A stretch of 64,000 bases of DNA from Nonomuraea fuscirosea. Its GTDB lineage: Bacteria > Actinomycetota > Actinomycetes > Streptosporangiales > Streptosporangiaceae. A program made the position numbers and the translations under genes. The DNA is taken from NCBI RefSeq assembly GCF_003001935.1, contig NZ_PVNG01000015.1:186001-250000 (forward strand), given 5' to 3'. Below, in pieces: positions 40,872-49,759 of the stretch; position 1 is the first letter of the stretch; every line of letters starts with the position of its first letter. The notes below the pieces were generated by a model. The model had not been told where the DNA came from. It did not search any database and worked only from the letters and a program-made list of their open reading frames with translations.

Positions 40872-41440
40872 TCAGCGTAGAACTCCTCGCACGCGCGGTG
40901 GTCCGGCAGCAGCCCGCCGGCCAGCGCCTCCGCGAGGGTGGGCGCCTTGGCGTCCTTCTCCGACAGCACGGGCGCGACGCCGGCCGGCCAGCCGATCGAC
41001 AGGTCCGGGTCGAGCGGGTGCACCCCGTGCTCGCGAGCCGGCGCGTAGGGCTCGGAGCACAGGTACGCGACCGTGGCGCTCGGGCTGAGCACCATGAACG
41101 CGTGCCCCAGCCCCTCGCCGATGAGCACCGCCGTGCGCGACTCGTCGTCGAGCGTCACGGCCTCCCACCGGCCGAACGTGGGCGAGCCCGCGCGCAGGTC
41201 CACGACGACGTCCATGACGCTGCCGGACAGGCACATCACATATTTCGCCTGTCCCGGCGGCACGTCGGCGAAGTGCACGCCGCGCAGCACGCCGTGGGCG
41301 GAGACGGAGCAGTTGACCTGGGCCAGGTCGAACCGCCGGGGCAGGTCGGCGGCGCGGAAGGCCTCGAAGAACGCGCCGCGGGGGTCGGTGTGGACGCGCG
41401 GCGTGTGACGCCAGGCGCCATCGATGCCGAGGGGATCCAT
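40853..41440 (-). CDS. rfbC: dTDP-4-dehydrorhamnose 3,5-epimerase
   Basis: Third step of dTDP-L-rhamnose synthesis, 195 aa cupin. The catalytic base H56 lies in GVLRGVHFADVPPGQAKYV and the catalytic tyrosine Y132 in YLCSEPYAPAREHGV; DLRAGSPTFGRW is typical of RmlC. Although it completes the pathway it is encoded on the opposite strand to rfbABD, tail to tail with rfbD and divergent from the C-methyltransferase (59-bp gap). A second RmlC-like gene lies at 54815. Confidence 0.93.
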   Translation of the reverse strand: MDPLGIDGAWRHTPRVHTDPRGAFFEAFRAADLPRRFDLAQVNCSVSAHGVLRGVHFADVPPGQAKYVMCLSGSVMDVVVDLRAGSPTFGRWEAVTLDDESRTAVLIGEGLGHAFMVLSPSATVAYLCSEPYAPAREHGVHPLDPDLSIGWPAGVAPVLSEKDAKAPTLAEALAGGLLPDHRACEEFYADHTTLR

Positions 41441-41499
41441 GGTCCGACAGTAACGAGATCACCGGCCCCGGCGAAATATCAATCTCTTGGAGCGTGCGA

Positions 41500-42702
41500 A
41501 TGATGACTTGCCGGTTATGCGGCTCGGCGGAGCTTGCCAGCGTGGTGGACCTCGGGGCCACACCTCCCTGCGAGCGCATCCTCACCGCCGAGCAGCTGGA
41601 AGAGCCAGAGACGACCTATCCGCTGCACCTGCGCGTGTGCACGTCGTGCTGGCTCGCGCAGATCCCGCCGCTGATCACCCCCGAGGACACCTTCACCGAC
41701 TACGCCTACTTCTCCTCCTACTCCGCCTCCTGGGTCGAGCACGCCCGCGCCTTCGTGGCCGAGCTGGACCCGCGGCCGGACGCGTTCGTGGTGGAGGTGG
41801 CCAGCAACGACGGCTACCTGCTGCGGCACGTGGTGGACCGGGGCGTGCGCTGCCTGGGCATCGAGCCGTCGGTGAACGTGGGCGAGGCGGCCAGGGAACG
41901 CGGCGTGCCGACGGTGACGGCGTTCCTGACCCCCGAGAGCGCCCGTGCCGTCGTACGGGAGCACGGCACCGCCGATCACGTGGTGGCCAACAACGTCTAC
42001 GCGCACATCCCCGACGTGATCGGCTTCACCGAGGGCCTGCGCACGCTGGTCGCCGACGACGGCGTGGTCTCGATCGAGGTGCAGCACCTGCTCACGCTGA
42101 TGCGGCTGAACCAGTACGACACGATCTACCACGAGCACTTCCAGTACTACACGGTCGCCTCCGCCCGGCGCGCCCTGGCCGGCGGCGGGCTGACGCTGGT
42201 GGACGTGGAGCTGCTGACCACGCACGGCGGCTCCATCCGGCTGTGGGCCCGCCCCTCGGGCACGCCCTCGCAGCGGGTGGCCGACGTGCTGGCGATGGAG
42301 AAGGCGGCGGGGCTGCACGACCTCTCGGGCTACATCGACTTCTCCGAACGGGTGGCCAAGGTCCGGCGGGACCTGCTGACCTTCCTGGTCAACGCGGCCG
42401 AGGAGGGCAGCACGGTGGTCGGGTACGGGGCGCCGGGCAAGGGCAACACGCTGCTGAACCACTGCGGGGTTCGGCCCGACCTGCTGGCGTACACGGTGGA
42501 TCGCAACCCGTACAAGCACGGCAAGTTCACCCCCGGCGCGCGCATCCCGATCTTCCCGCCCGAGCGCATCGCGGCGGACCGGCCCGACTACGTCCTCGTC
42601 CTGCCGTGGAACCTGCGGGACGAGCTGATCGAGCAGCTGTCCTACATCCGTGACTGGGGCGGCCGGCTGGTCTTCCCCATCCCCACACTGGAGGTCGTGT
42701 GA
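41500..42702 (+). CDS. NDP-hexose C-methyltransferase (TylCIII/NovU-like)
   Basis: 400 aa SAM-dependent enzyme that adds a methyl branch to a keto-deoxysugar nucleotide. The N-terminal zinc-binding domain has CRLCGS and CTSC; the central SAM domain has FVVEVASNDGYLLRHVVDRG; the C-terminal C-methyltransferase domain has VVGYGAPGKGNTLLNHCGVR. Start ATG 41500 has GGAG at 41489-41492. The stop overlaps the cytidylyltransferase start (ATG 42699), so the acceptor may be a CDP- or dTDP-sugar. This implies a branched sugar in the polysaccharide. Confidence 0.87.
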   Translation: MMTCRLCGSAELASVVDLGATPPCERILTAEQLEEPETTYPLHLRVCTSCWLAQIPPLITPEDTFTDYAYFSSYSASWVEHARAFVAELDPRPDAFVVEVASNDGYLLRHVVDRGVRCLGIEPSVNVGEAARERGVPTVTAFLTPESARAVVREHGTADHVVANNVYAHIPDVIGFTEGLRTLVADDGVVSIEVQHLLTLMRLNQYDTIYHEHFQYYTVASARRALAGGGLTLVDVELLTTHGGSIRLWARPSGTPSQRVADVLAMEKAAGLHDLSGYIDFSERVAKVRRDLLTFLVNAAEEGSTVVGYGAPGKGNTLLNHCGVRPDLLAYTVDRNPYKHGKFTPGARIPIFPPERIAADRPDYVLVLPWNLRDELIEQLSYIRDWGGRLVFPIPTLEVV

Positions 42703-43475
42703 AGGTCGTCCTCTTCTGCGGCGGGTACGGCACGCGCATGCGTACGGGCGGCTCAGGCGACATGCCGAAGCCGATGCAGCTCGTCGGCCCGAGGCCGCTG
42801 ATCTGGCACGTCATGCGCTACTACGCGCACTTCGGGCACAAGGAGTTCGTGCTCTGCCTCGGCTACGGCGCCGAGCAGATCAAGAACTTCTTCCTCAGGT
42901 ACGAGGAGACCGCCAGCAACGACTTCGTCCTGCGCGGCGGCGACGTAGAGCTGCTCGGCAACGACATCTCCGACTGGACGATCTCCTTCATCCACACGGG
43001 GGTCGAGTCGTCGATCGGGGAGCGGCTGCGCCGGGTGCGCGAGCACCTGGACGGCGAGGAGATGTTCCTGGCCAACTACGCGGACGTGCTCACGGACGCG
43101 CCGCTGCCGGAGATCATCGGCAGGTTCGCCGCGTCGGGGGCGGGCGGCACGCTCATGGCGGTGCCGCCGCCGGGCACCTTCCACTGCGTGGAGGTGGGGG
43201 AGAACGGGATGGTCGGCCAGATCACCGCGGTCACCGAAATGCCCTTATGGGTAAACGGCGGATATTTCGTCTTACGTCAGGAAATCTTCGACCACATCCC
43301 CGAGAACGGCGACCTGCTCGTGGACGGCTGCAAGGAGCTGGCCAAGCGCGGCCGTCTGATGGCCTACCCCTACCGCGGCTACTGGCGGCCCACCGACACC
43401 GTCAACCAGCGCATGGAGCTGGACCGGGCCTACACCCGCGGCGAACGGCCCTGGGCCCTGTGGGAGCGGGTGTGA
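42699..43475 (+). CDS. Glucose-1-phosphate cytidylyltransferase-like nucleotidyltransferase
   Basis: 258 aa, RfbF type: makes CDP-glucose, precursor of CDP-3,6-dideoxyhexoses or other CDP-sugars. The family signature is VVLFCGGYGTRM; also GGSGDMPKPM, NYADVLTD (metal), WVNGGYFVLR and YWRPTDTVNQRMELD. The usual next enzymes of the CDP-dideoxyhexose route (CDP-glucose 4,6-dehydratase, E1, E3) are absent, so the product must be used differently, possibly via the SDR enzyme at 44128. Confidence 0.88.
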   Translation: MKVVLFCGGYGTRMRTGGSGDMPKPMQLVGPRPLIWHVMRYYAHFGHKEFVLCLGYGAEQIKNFFLRYEETASNDFVLRGGDVELLGNDISDWTISFIHTGVESSIGERLRRVREHLDGEEMFLANYADVLTDAPLPEIIGRFAASGAGGTLMAVPPPGTFHCVEVGENGMVGQITAVTEMPLWVNGGYFVLRQEIFDHIPENGDLLVDGCKELAKRGRLMAYPYRGYWRPTDTVNQRMELDRAYTRGERPWALWERV

Positions 43476-44122
43476 ACCGGCTCTTCCCGGCCGGCCTGCG
43501 CCGGATCGCGCTGCTGGCGGCCCACTGCGACGACCTGGCCATCGGCGCGGGCGGCACGCTCCTGGTCATGTGCACCGCCCACCCGGGCATCAAGGTCGAC
43601 GCGCTCATCCTGTCGGGGGGCGGGACCGTACGCGAGGAGGAGGAACGCACCGCGCTGGCCGCCTTCTGCCCCGGCGCCGACCTGCGCGTCGAGGTGGGCA
43701 AGCTGCCCGACGGACGGCTGCCGGCCCACTGGGACGAGGCCAAGGCCGCGGTCGAGGGGCTGCGCCTGCGTACCGAGCCGGACCTGATCCTGGCGCCGCA
43801 CGCGGGCGACGCGCACCAGGACCACCGGGGGCTGGCCCAGCTCGTGCCCACCGCCTTCCGCGACCACCTCACACTCGGGTACGAGATCGTCAAATGGGAC
43901 GGCGACCTCGGCCGGCCCAACGCCTACCAGCCGCTCGACCTGGCCCTGGCCGAGCGCAAGGTCAACCTGCTGTGGGAGCACTACCCCTCGCAGCGGCACC
44001 GCCCCTGGTTCGACAGGGAGGCATTCCTGGGGCTGGCCAGAATCCGCGGCATCGAGTGTCACGCACGCCATGCGGAGGCGTTCTACCTGCACAAACTCGC
44101 CCTAGATCTAGCTGGAGGCTGA
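43472..44122 (+). CDS. PIG-L/LmbE-family deacetylase
   Basis: 216 aa zinc deacetylase of the LmbE fold, acting on N-acetyl groups of a sugar or sugar conjugate. Metal motif AHCDDLAIGAGG is a variant of HPDDE in which His, Asp and Asp are kept; the third ligand is in HAGDAHQDHRGL. GTG 43472 overlaps the cytidylyltransferase stop (GTGA). Within an EPS cluster such enzymes often act on sugar intermediates, so it may free an amine on the modified sugar (inference). Confidence 0.85.
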   Translation: MNRLFPAGLRRIALLAAHCDDLAIGAGGTLLVMCTAHPGIKVDALILSGGGTVREEEERTALAAFCPGADLRVEVGKLPDGRLPAHWDEAKAAVEGLRLRTEPDLILAPHAGDAHQDHRGLAQLVPTAFRDHLTLGYEIVKWDGDLGRPNAYQPLDLALAERKVNLLWEHYPSQRHRPWFDREAFLGLARIRGIECHARHAEAFYLHKLALDLAGG

Positions 44123-44127
44123 TCGGC

Positions 44128-45147
44128 ATGCGTGTGTTACTCACGGGGCACCAGGGCTATCTCGGCACCGTCATGGCGCCGGTGCTCGCCCGGGCCGGCC
44201 ACGAGGTGGTGGGCCTCGACTCCGGGCTGTTCGCCGAGTGCGTGCTCGGCCCGCCGCCGGACGACCCGCCGGGTCACCGGATGGACCTGCGCGACGTGCC
44301 GGCCGGGCTGCTCGAAGGCTTCGACGCGGTGATCCACCTCGCCGCGCTCTCGAACGACCCGCTGGGCGCGCTCGCGCCCGAGCTGACCTACGACATCAAC
44401 CACCACGCCTCGGTCCGGCTGGCCAGGCTGGCCCGCGACGCGGGCGTGCGCCGCTTCCTGTACGCCTCCACCTGCTCGGTGTACGGCGCCTCCGGCGGCG
44501 ACGACCTGCTCGGCGAGGACGCCCCGCTGCGCCCCGTCACCCCGTACGCGGAGTCGAAGGTCCGCGTCGAGGACGAGCTGATCGAGCTGGCCGACGCCGA
44601 CTTCACCCCGGTGTTCCTGCGCAACGCGACCGCGTTCGGCTTCTCGCCGAGGCTGCGCGCCGACATCGTGCTGAACAACCTCGTCGGCCACGCCCACCTG
44701 ACCGGGCAGGTTCGCGTGCTGTCGGACGGCACCCCGTGGCGGCCCCTCGTGCACGTGGCCGACATCGCCGACGCCTTCGCCGCCGCGCTCACCGCGCCGC
44801 GCGCGGCCGTGCACGCCAGGGCGTTCAACGTGGGCGGCGAGCAGAACAACCTGACCGTCGCCGAGATCGCCGAGCACGTCGTGGAGGCGGTGCCCGGCTC
44901 CGAGCTGCTGGTCACCGGTGAGACGGGAGCCGACCCGCGCTCGTACCGGGTCGACTTCTCCCGCATCCGCGCGGCGCTGCCCGAGCTGCACGCCCGCTGG
45001 ACGGTGAAGGCGGGCGCCGTCGAGCTGGCCGACGCCTACCGGTGCCACGGGCTGACGGTCACGGACTTCCGCCAGCGCTTCACCAGGCTGGCCTGGCTGG
45101 CCGACCGCCGCGCGGCCGGCACGGTCTCCGAGGACCTGCGGACGTGA
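44128..45147 (+). CDS. NAD-dependent epimerase/dehydratase (extended SDR)
   Basis: 339 aa sugar-nucleotide SDR. The NAD motif is GHQGYLG (GxxGxxG), the active site STCSVYG and YAESK, followed by RNATAFGFSPRLRADIVLNN and a C-terminal substrate domain. It may act as epimerase, dehydratase or reductase on the CDP/dTDP-sugar made here. ATG 44128 has GGAGG upstream at about 44115. The stop overlaps GTG of the DUF4910 gene. Confidence 0.88.
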   Translation: MRVLLTGHQGYLGTVMAPVLARAGHEVVGLDSGLFAECVLGPPPDDPPGHRMDLRDVPAGLLEGFDAVIHLAALSNDPLGALAPELTYDINHHASVRLARLARDAGVRRFLYASTCSVYGASGGDDLLGEDAPLRPVTPYAESKVRVEDELIELADADFTPVFLRNATAFGFSPRLRADIVLNNLVGHAHLTGQVRVLSDGTPWRPLVHVADIADAFAAALTAPRAAVHARAFNVGGEQNNLTVAEIAEHVVEAVPGSELLVTGETGADPRSYRVDFSRIRAALPELHARWTVKAGAVELADAYRCHGLTVTDFRQRFTRLAWLADRRAAGTVSEDLRT

Positions 45148-46415
45148 CAGGCGAGGAGATGCACGCCCTGGTGGAGCGGCTCTACCCGCTGTGCCGCTCC
45201 ATCACGGGCGACGGTGTGCGCGCCACGCTCGACATCGTCGGCGAGCACCTGGAGCTGGAGGTGCACGAGGTGCCCACCGGCACCCAGGTGCTCGACTGGA
45301 CCGTGCCCAGGGAGTGGAACATCCGCGACGCCTACGTCAAGGACCCGTCCGGGACCAGGGTGGTGGACTTCCGGCGGTCGAACCTGCACGTCGTGGGCTA
45401 CAGCGTGCCCGTCTCGGCCGTCATGACGCTGGACGAGCTGCGCCCCCACCTGCACACGCTGCCCGAGCAGCCCGGCCTGGTGCCCTACCGGACCTCGTAC
45501 TACGCCGAGACGTGGGGGTTCTGCCTGAGCCAGGACACGCTCGACGGGATGGGGCCGGGGCCGTACGAGGTGGTGATCGACTCGACGCTGGCCGACGGGC
45601 ACCTGACGTACGCCGAGCACGTCGTACGGGGGCGCACCGACGAGGAGGTGCTCATCTCCTGCCATGTCTGCCATCCGTCGCTGGCCAACGACAACCTGGC
45701 CGGCATCGCCGTGGCCACCGCGCTCGCGGGCCGGCTGCGCGAGCCCCGCCACACCTACCGGTTCCTGTTCGCCCCCGGCACGATCGGCGCCATCACCTGG
45801 CTGGCGCGCAACCGGGAGCGCACCGGGCGCGTGCGGCACGGGCTCACGCTGGCCTGCGCGGGGGACCCGGGTGCGCTGACGTACAAGCGCAGCCGGCGCG
45901 GGGACGCGCCGATCGACCGGGTGATGACGGCCGTGCTGCGCGACAGGCCGCACACGGTCGTCGACTTCGCGCCGTACGGGTACGACGAGCGGCAGTTCTG
46001 CTCGCCCGGCTTCAACCTGCCCGTCGGCAGCCTGACCAGGACGCCGTACGCGGGCTACCCCGAATACCACACCTCGGGAGACGACGTGGGCTTCGTCTCG
46101 CCGGAGGCCATGGCCGACACCCTGGACGCGCTGTGGGCGGCGGTCCAGGTGCTGGAACGTGACGGCCGCTACCAGAACCTGAGCCCGTACGGGGAGCCGC
46201 AGCTGGGCCGGCGCGGCCTGTACGGCTCACTCGGCGGCAGAAGTGACACGAAACAGGCGCAGATGGCGATGTTATGGGTGCTGAACCTGTCCGACGGCGA
46301 TCACGGCCTGCTGGACATCGCGCAGCGGTCGGGCCTGCCCTTCGGGGCGGTCGCCGAGGCGGCGGGCGCGCTGGAGGGCGCGGGCCTGCTCAAGCGGGTG
46401 GGAGAGGGCGGATGA
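45144..46415 (+). CDS. DUF4910 aminopeptidase-like protein with C-terminal winged helix
   Basis: 423 aa, COG4310-type zinc peptidase-like protein. The middle has a metal motif SCHVCHPSLANDNLAG and YHTSGDDVGFVSPEAM, as in M28 aminopeptidases; the N-terminal DUF2172-like part begins MHALVERLYPLCRSITGDGV. The C-terminal ending (LDIAQRSGLPFGAVAEAAGA) resembles a winged helix. Family members occur in many O-antigen and EPS clusters, but no activity is established. Overlaps at both ends (GTGA, ATGA) place it firmly in the block. Confidence 0.83.
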   Translation: MTGEEMHALVERLYPLCRSITGDGVRATLDIVGEHLELEVHEVPTGTQVLDWTVPREWNIRDAYVKDPSGTRVVDFRRSNLHVVGYSVPVSAVMTLDELRPHLHTLPEQPGLVPYRTSYYAETWGFCLSQDTLDGMGPGPYEVVIDSTLADGHLTYAEHVVRGRTDEEVLISCHVCHPSLANDNLAGIAVATALAGRLREPRHTYRFLFAPGTIGAITWLARNRERTGRVRHGLTLACAGDPGALTYKRSRRGDAPIDRVMTAVLRDRPHTVVDFAPYGYDERQFCSPGFNLPVGSLTRTPYAGYPEYHTSGDDVGFVSPEAMADTLDALWAAVQVLERDGRYQNLSPYGEPQLGRRGLYGSLGGRSDTKQAQMAMLWVLNLSDGDHGLLDIAQRSGLPFGAVAEAAGALEGAGLLKRVGEGG

Positions 46416-47377
46416 ACCTGCGGGTGGGGGACCTCGTCGAGGTGCGGAGCGAGGCGGAGATCCTGGCCACGCTGGACGAGCGGGGCGAGCTGGAGAGCCT
46501 GCCGTTCATGCCGGAGATGCTGGCCTTCTGCGGGCGGCGGATGACCGTGCACAAGGTGGCGCACAAGCTCTGCGACACGATCAGCCGCAGCGGCATGCGG
46601 CGGATGGAACGTGCCGTGCACCTCACCGGGGCGCGCTGCGACGGCGGCGGGCACGGCGGCTGCCAGACGGCCTGCTCGCTCTACTGGAAGGAGGCCTGGC
46701 TCAAACGGGTCGAACCAGACGCGCCCCAGGCCCCGGCCGTGCCCGAGGAGCGGCTGCTGAAGCTGCTGGAGGTCAACACCCGCAAGGGCGAGGACGGCTA
46801 CGCCTGCCAGGCCACCGAGCTGCTCCGCGCGGCCCCCACCTGCCTGCCCTTCCGCGACCTCGGCCAGTACGTCACGGACGTGCGCACCGGCAACGCGGGC
46901 GTGCTCGCGACCGTGCGCACGTTCCTCGTCGGGCTGTTCAACCGCTTCCAGGACGTCAGCAGGAAGCTGCTGCCGCGCCGCCTGTGGATCAGGGGCGGGC
47001 TGCGCTGGGGCTTCGTCCAGGGCCGGGCCGGCCGGGTCACCCCGACGGGCAGCCTGGACCTGCGGCCGGGCGAGCTGGTCAGGATCAAGTCGAAGGACGA
47101 GATCCTGGACACGCTCAACGATGACCTGCTCAACCGCGGCCTCGGGTTCGAGGAGGAGATGGCCCGCTACTGCGGCAGGACCGCGCGTGTGCGCGCCAGG
47201 GTCGAGCGCTGCCTGGATGAGAAGACCGGGCGCATGCTGCACATGAAGAGCCCCTGCATCATCCTCGACGACCTGGTCTGCGAGGGCGTCTACAACGCCA
47301 ACTGCCCGCGCGAGTTCGTCCCGTTCTGGCGGGAGATCTGGCTGGAACGGGTGCCGGCCGGCGGGGAAGCCCCGTGA
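46412..47377 (+). CDS. Unknown protein with two copies of a Cys-containing SH3-like domain
   Basis: 321 aa, not recognised. Residues about 1-95 and 225-318 are two versions of one domain: GDLVEVRSEAEILATLDERG, then CGRRMTVHKVAHKLCD and LYWKEAWLKRV in the first; GELVRIKSKDEILDTLNDDL, then CGRTARVRARVERCLDE and PFWREIWLERV in the second. Both have conserved Cys in matching places (FCGR/YCGR, then C...C before the W-rich end), consistent with metal or redox chemistry. A Cys-bearing helical linker (residues 105-190) joins them. ATGA overlap with the DUF4910 gene and GTGA with the flippase argue for a function in the polysaccharide pathway. Confidence 0.7.
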   Translation: MNLRVGDLVEVRSEAEILATLDERGELESLPFMPEMLAFCGRRMTVHKVAHKLCDTISRSGMRRMERAVHLTGARCDGGGHGGCQTACSLYWKEAWLKRVEPDAPQAPAVPEERLLKLLEVNTRKGEDGYACQATELLRAAPTCLPFRDLGQYVTDVRTGNAGVLATVRTFLVGLFNRFQDVSRKLLPRRLWIRGGLRWGFVQGRAGRVTPTGSLDLRPGELVRIKSKDEILDTLNDDLLNRGLGFEEEMARYCGRTARVRARVERCLDEKTGRMLHMKSPCIILDDLVCEGVYNANCPREFVPFWREIWLERVPAGGEAP

Positions 47378-48822
47378 GCGAAGTCGGCGACATAGGCCGC
47401 AAGGCCGGGCGCGGCCTGCGCTGGAGCCTGCTCGGCAACCTGGTGATGCGGGCGGGCTCGTTCACGATGAGCCTGGTGCTGGCCAGGCTGCTGGTGCCCG
47501 AGGACTTCGGCGTGTTCGCCATCGCCCTGGCCGCCACCCAGTTCGTCATCTACATCAACGACGCCGGGGTGATCGCGGCGACCGTGCAGTGGCGCGGCCG
47601 GCTGGAGGAGGTCGCCCCGACGGCCACCGTGGTCGCCATCGCCTCCAGCCTGACCCTCTACGCCCTGTTCTGGGTGATCGCGCCGTTCTACGCGCGGCTG
47701 GCCGGCAGCGAGGACGCCACGTGGGTGATCCGCGTCCTCATGGCCACCAACGTCGTCTACGGGCTCACCGCGGTCCGCAGCGCCACGCTCATGCGCAGGT
47801 TCGAGCAGGACAAGCTGGCCTGGGCGAACCTGGCCGGTTTCGTCGTCACCGCCGCCGTCTCCATCACCCTGGCCGCGAACGGCGCCGGGGCCTACAGCTT
47901 CGCCTGGGGGCAGCTCAGCGGCGGCGTGCTCACCGGCCTGCTCGTGCTCGTCCTGGCCCGGGTCAAGATCGAGCTCGGCTTCGACCGCGTGCTGGCGGCC
48001 CGGCTGCTGCGCTTCGGGCTGCCGCTCTGCGTCAGCCTGGGCCTGGAAGGGCTGCTGCTCAACATGGACGCGGTCATCGTCGGCGACGTGCTCGGACCCG
48101 TGCTGCTGGGCTACTACCTGCTCGCGTACAACATCTCCAGCTGGGTGCCCGGCCTCATCGGCACCGCCATCCGTTACGTCGCGCTGCCCAGCTTCGCGCG
48201 CCTGGCCGAGGAGGGTGAGGAGTCGACGCGAGAGGGCGTGCGGCAGGCCGTGCCGCTGCTGGCCGGCCTGGTGCTGCCGATCGCCGCGCTGCTGAGCACG
48301 CTCGCGCCCGCGGTCGTGGAGTTCCTGTACGGCGCGTCCTGGCTGCCCGCCGCCCAGGCGCTGCGCTTCCTGGCCATGGTGATGGCCGTGCGCATGCTGA
48401 GCCTGCTCATCACCGACATCCTCGCGGCGCTCGGCCGGACGAAGGCGACCATGTGGGTGAACCTGTGCTGGGCCGCCGCGCTGCTGCCCGCGCTGCTCAT
48501 CGGCGCCGGGCTCGACGGCATCAGGGGCGCGGCCATGGCGCACGCCGTCATCGCGGTGCTGGTCGCGCTGCCGCTGCTCGCCGTGGCCCTGCGGCGCTCG
48601 GGCGTACCCGTGCGGCTGGTCGGGGCGGGGCTGGCCCGGCCGCTGCTGGGCGGGGCGCTGGCCGGCGGCGTCATGACGGCGCTGGCCACGGTGATCGACG
48701 GCGCCTTCTTCGAGCTGTGCGTGGCCGGCGGGGCGGGGCTGCTGCTGTTCGTGCTCGTCGTGGTGCCGCGCGCCGTGCTGAAGCGACTCGTACGCCAAGG
48801 GAGGGTCCATGCGCGACTCTGA
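47374..48822 (+). CDS. Wzx-type oligosaccharide flippase (MOP superfamily)
   Basis: 482 aa, about 12-14 TM helices. Polysaccharide-transporter signature at the N-terminus (GRKAGRGLRWSLLGNLVMRA-like, then SFTMSLVLARLLVPEDFGVF). It flips the lipid-linked repeat unit across the membrane. GTG 47374 overlaps the Cys-rich gene, and its 3' end overlaps the glycosyltransferase by 14 bp. With the ligase/polymerase at 52569 and the Wzz-like genes it defines a Wzx/Wzy-type pathway. Confidence 0.9.
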   Translation: MSEVGDIGRKAGRGLRWSLLGNLVMRAGSFTMSLVLARLLVPEDFGVFAIALAATQFVIYINDAGVIAATVQWRGRLEEVAPTATVVAIASSLTLYALFWVIAPFYARLAGSEDATWVIRVLMATNVVYGLTAVRSATLMRRFEQDKLAWANLAGFVVTAAVSITLAANGAGAYSFAWGQLSGGVLTGLLVLVLARVKIELGFDRVLAARLLRFGLPLCVSLGLEGLLLNMDAVIVGDVLGPVLLGYYLLAYNISSWVPGLIGTAIRYVALPSFARLAEEGEESTREGVRQAVPLLAGLVLPIAALLSTLAPAVVEFLYGASWLPAAQALRFLAMVMAVRMLSLLITDILAALGRTKATMWVNLCWAAALLPALLIGAGLDGIRGAAMAHAVIAVLVALPLLAVALRRSGVPVRLVGAGLARPLLGGALAGGVMTALATVIDGAFFELCVAGGAGLLLFVLVVVPRAVLKRLVRQGRVHARL

Positions 48823-49696
48823 GCTCGTCTCGATCGCCCTGCCGGTACGCAACGGGGCGGAACGCCTCGAAGGCGTCATCCGCTCGGTGCTGGGCCAGGA
48901 CCATCCGAGCATCGAGCTGGTCATCTCCGACAACGCCTCCACCGACGCCACCGAGGAGCTCTGCCGCGACCTGGCCGCGGCCGACGAGCGGATCGTCTAC
49001 CACCGGCACCCGCGCAACGTCGGCCTGCTCGGCAACTTCACCCACGCGGCGAGGATCTCGCGCGGCGCGTACATCCGCTGGATCGGCGACGACGACCGCC
49101 TGGAGCCCTCCTGCGTCTCCCGCGCCCTGGCCGCCTTCGCCGCCGACGAGCGGCTCGTCCTCGTCACCAACCAGGTGGCCTACACCCGCGGCGACGGCCA
49201 GGTCACCACCATCCCCTACCCGGGCCCCGCACAGGGCGCCGGGCTGGGCTCCGACGACCCGGTCGAGCGGTTCACGGAGATGCTCAGGCTGCTCAACGAG
49301 AGCCCGTTCCTCATCGATCCGCTCTACGGGCTGCTGCGGCGCGGGCCCGCGACCGAGATCCCGCGGCGCAACATGCTGCGCGAGGACGAGGTGTACGCGG
49401 CCAAGCTGGCACTGGCCGGGCCGTGGGCGCATGTTCCCGAGGTGCTCTCGCACCGCAACTGGCGGGCCGAACGGATCACCCGGCTGGCCGGCCGGCTCGA
49501 CGTGCCGCCCTGGCAGTCGCATCTGGCCAACACGCTCCAGTGCCGGGAACTGCTGCGCTGGCTGCGCCAGGCCGAGCTCACCGAGGCGCAGCGCCGCCGG
49601 GCCCGTACGGCGGTGCTGCGCATGTTCGCGCGACGGCAGCGGCGCACCATCGCGCACAGGAGCCGCAAGCTTCTCTCCCTGGCCCGTCTCGTGTAA
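48809..49696 (+). CDS. Family 2 glycosyltransferase
   Basis: 295 aa, GT-A fold. The N-terminal SIALPVRNGAERLEGVIRSV and LVISDNASTDATEELC are the GT2 nucleotide-binding region, and WIGDDDRLEP supplies the acidic metal site. The C-terminus is basic. It adds one residue of the repeat unit; donor and acceptor cannot be read. It starts inside the flippase 3' end. Confidence 0.9.
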   Translation: MRDSELVSIALPVRNGAERLEGVIRSVLGQDHPSIELVISDNASTDATEELCRDLAAADERIVYHRHPRNVGLLGNFTHAARISRGAYIRWIGDDDRLEPSCVSRALAAFAADERLVLVTNQVAYTRGDGQVTTIPYPGPAQGAGLGSDDPVERFTEMLRLLNESPFLIDPLYGLLRRGPATEIPRRNMLREDEVYAAKLALAGPWAHVPEVLSHRNWRAERITRLAGRLDVPPWQSHLANTLQCRELLRWLRQAELTEAQRRRARTAVLRMFARRQRRTIAHRSRKLLSLARLV

Positions 49697-49759
49697 CACG
49701 TCCGATGAACAGAGCGATTTCCCGTTTGCAGCGGGACAAAATGTGACGGGGGCGGAAAA

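Noticed and set aside
49691-49699. GTGTAACAC as a stand-alone operator.
   Set aside because: It overlaps the stop codon of the glycosyltransferase and is a short palindrome that could be chance; kept only as a shared element with the site at 51785-51803.
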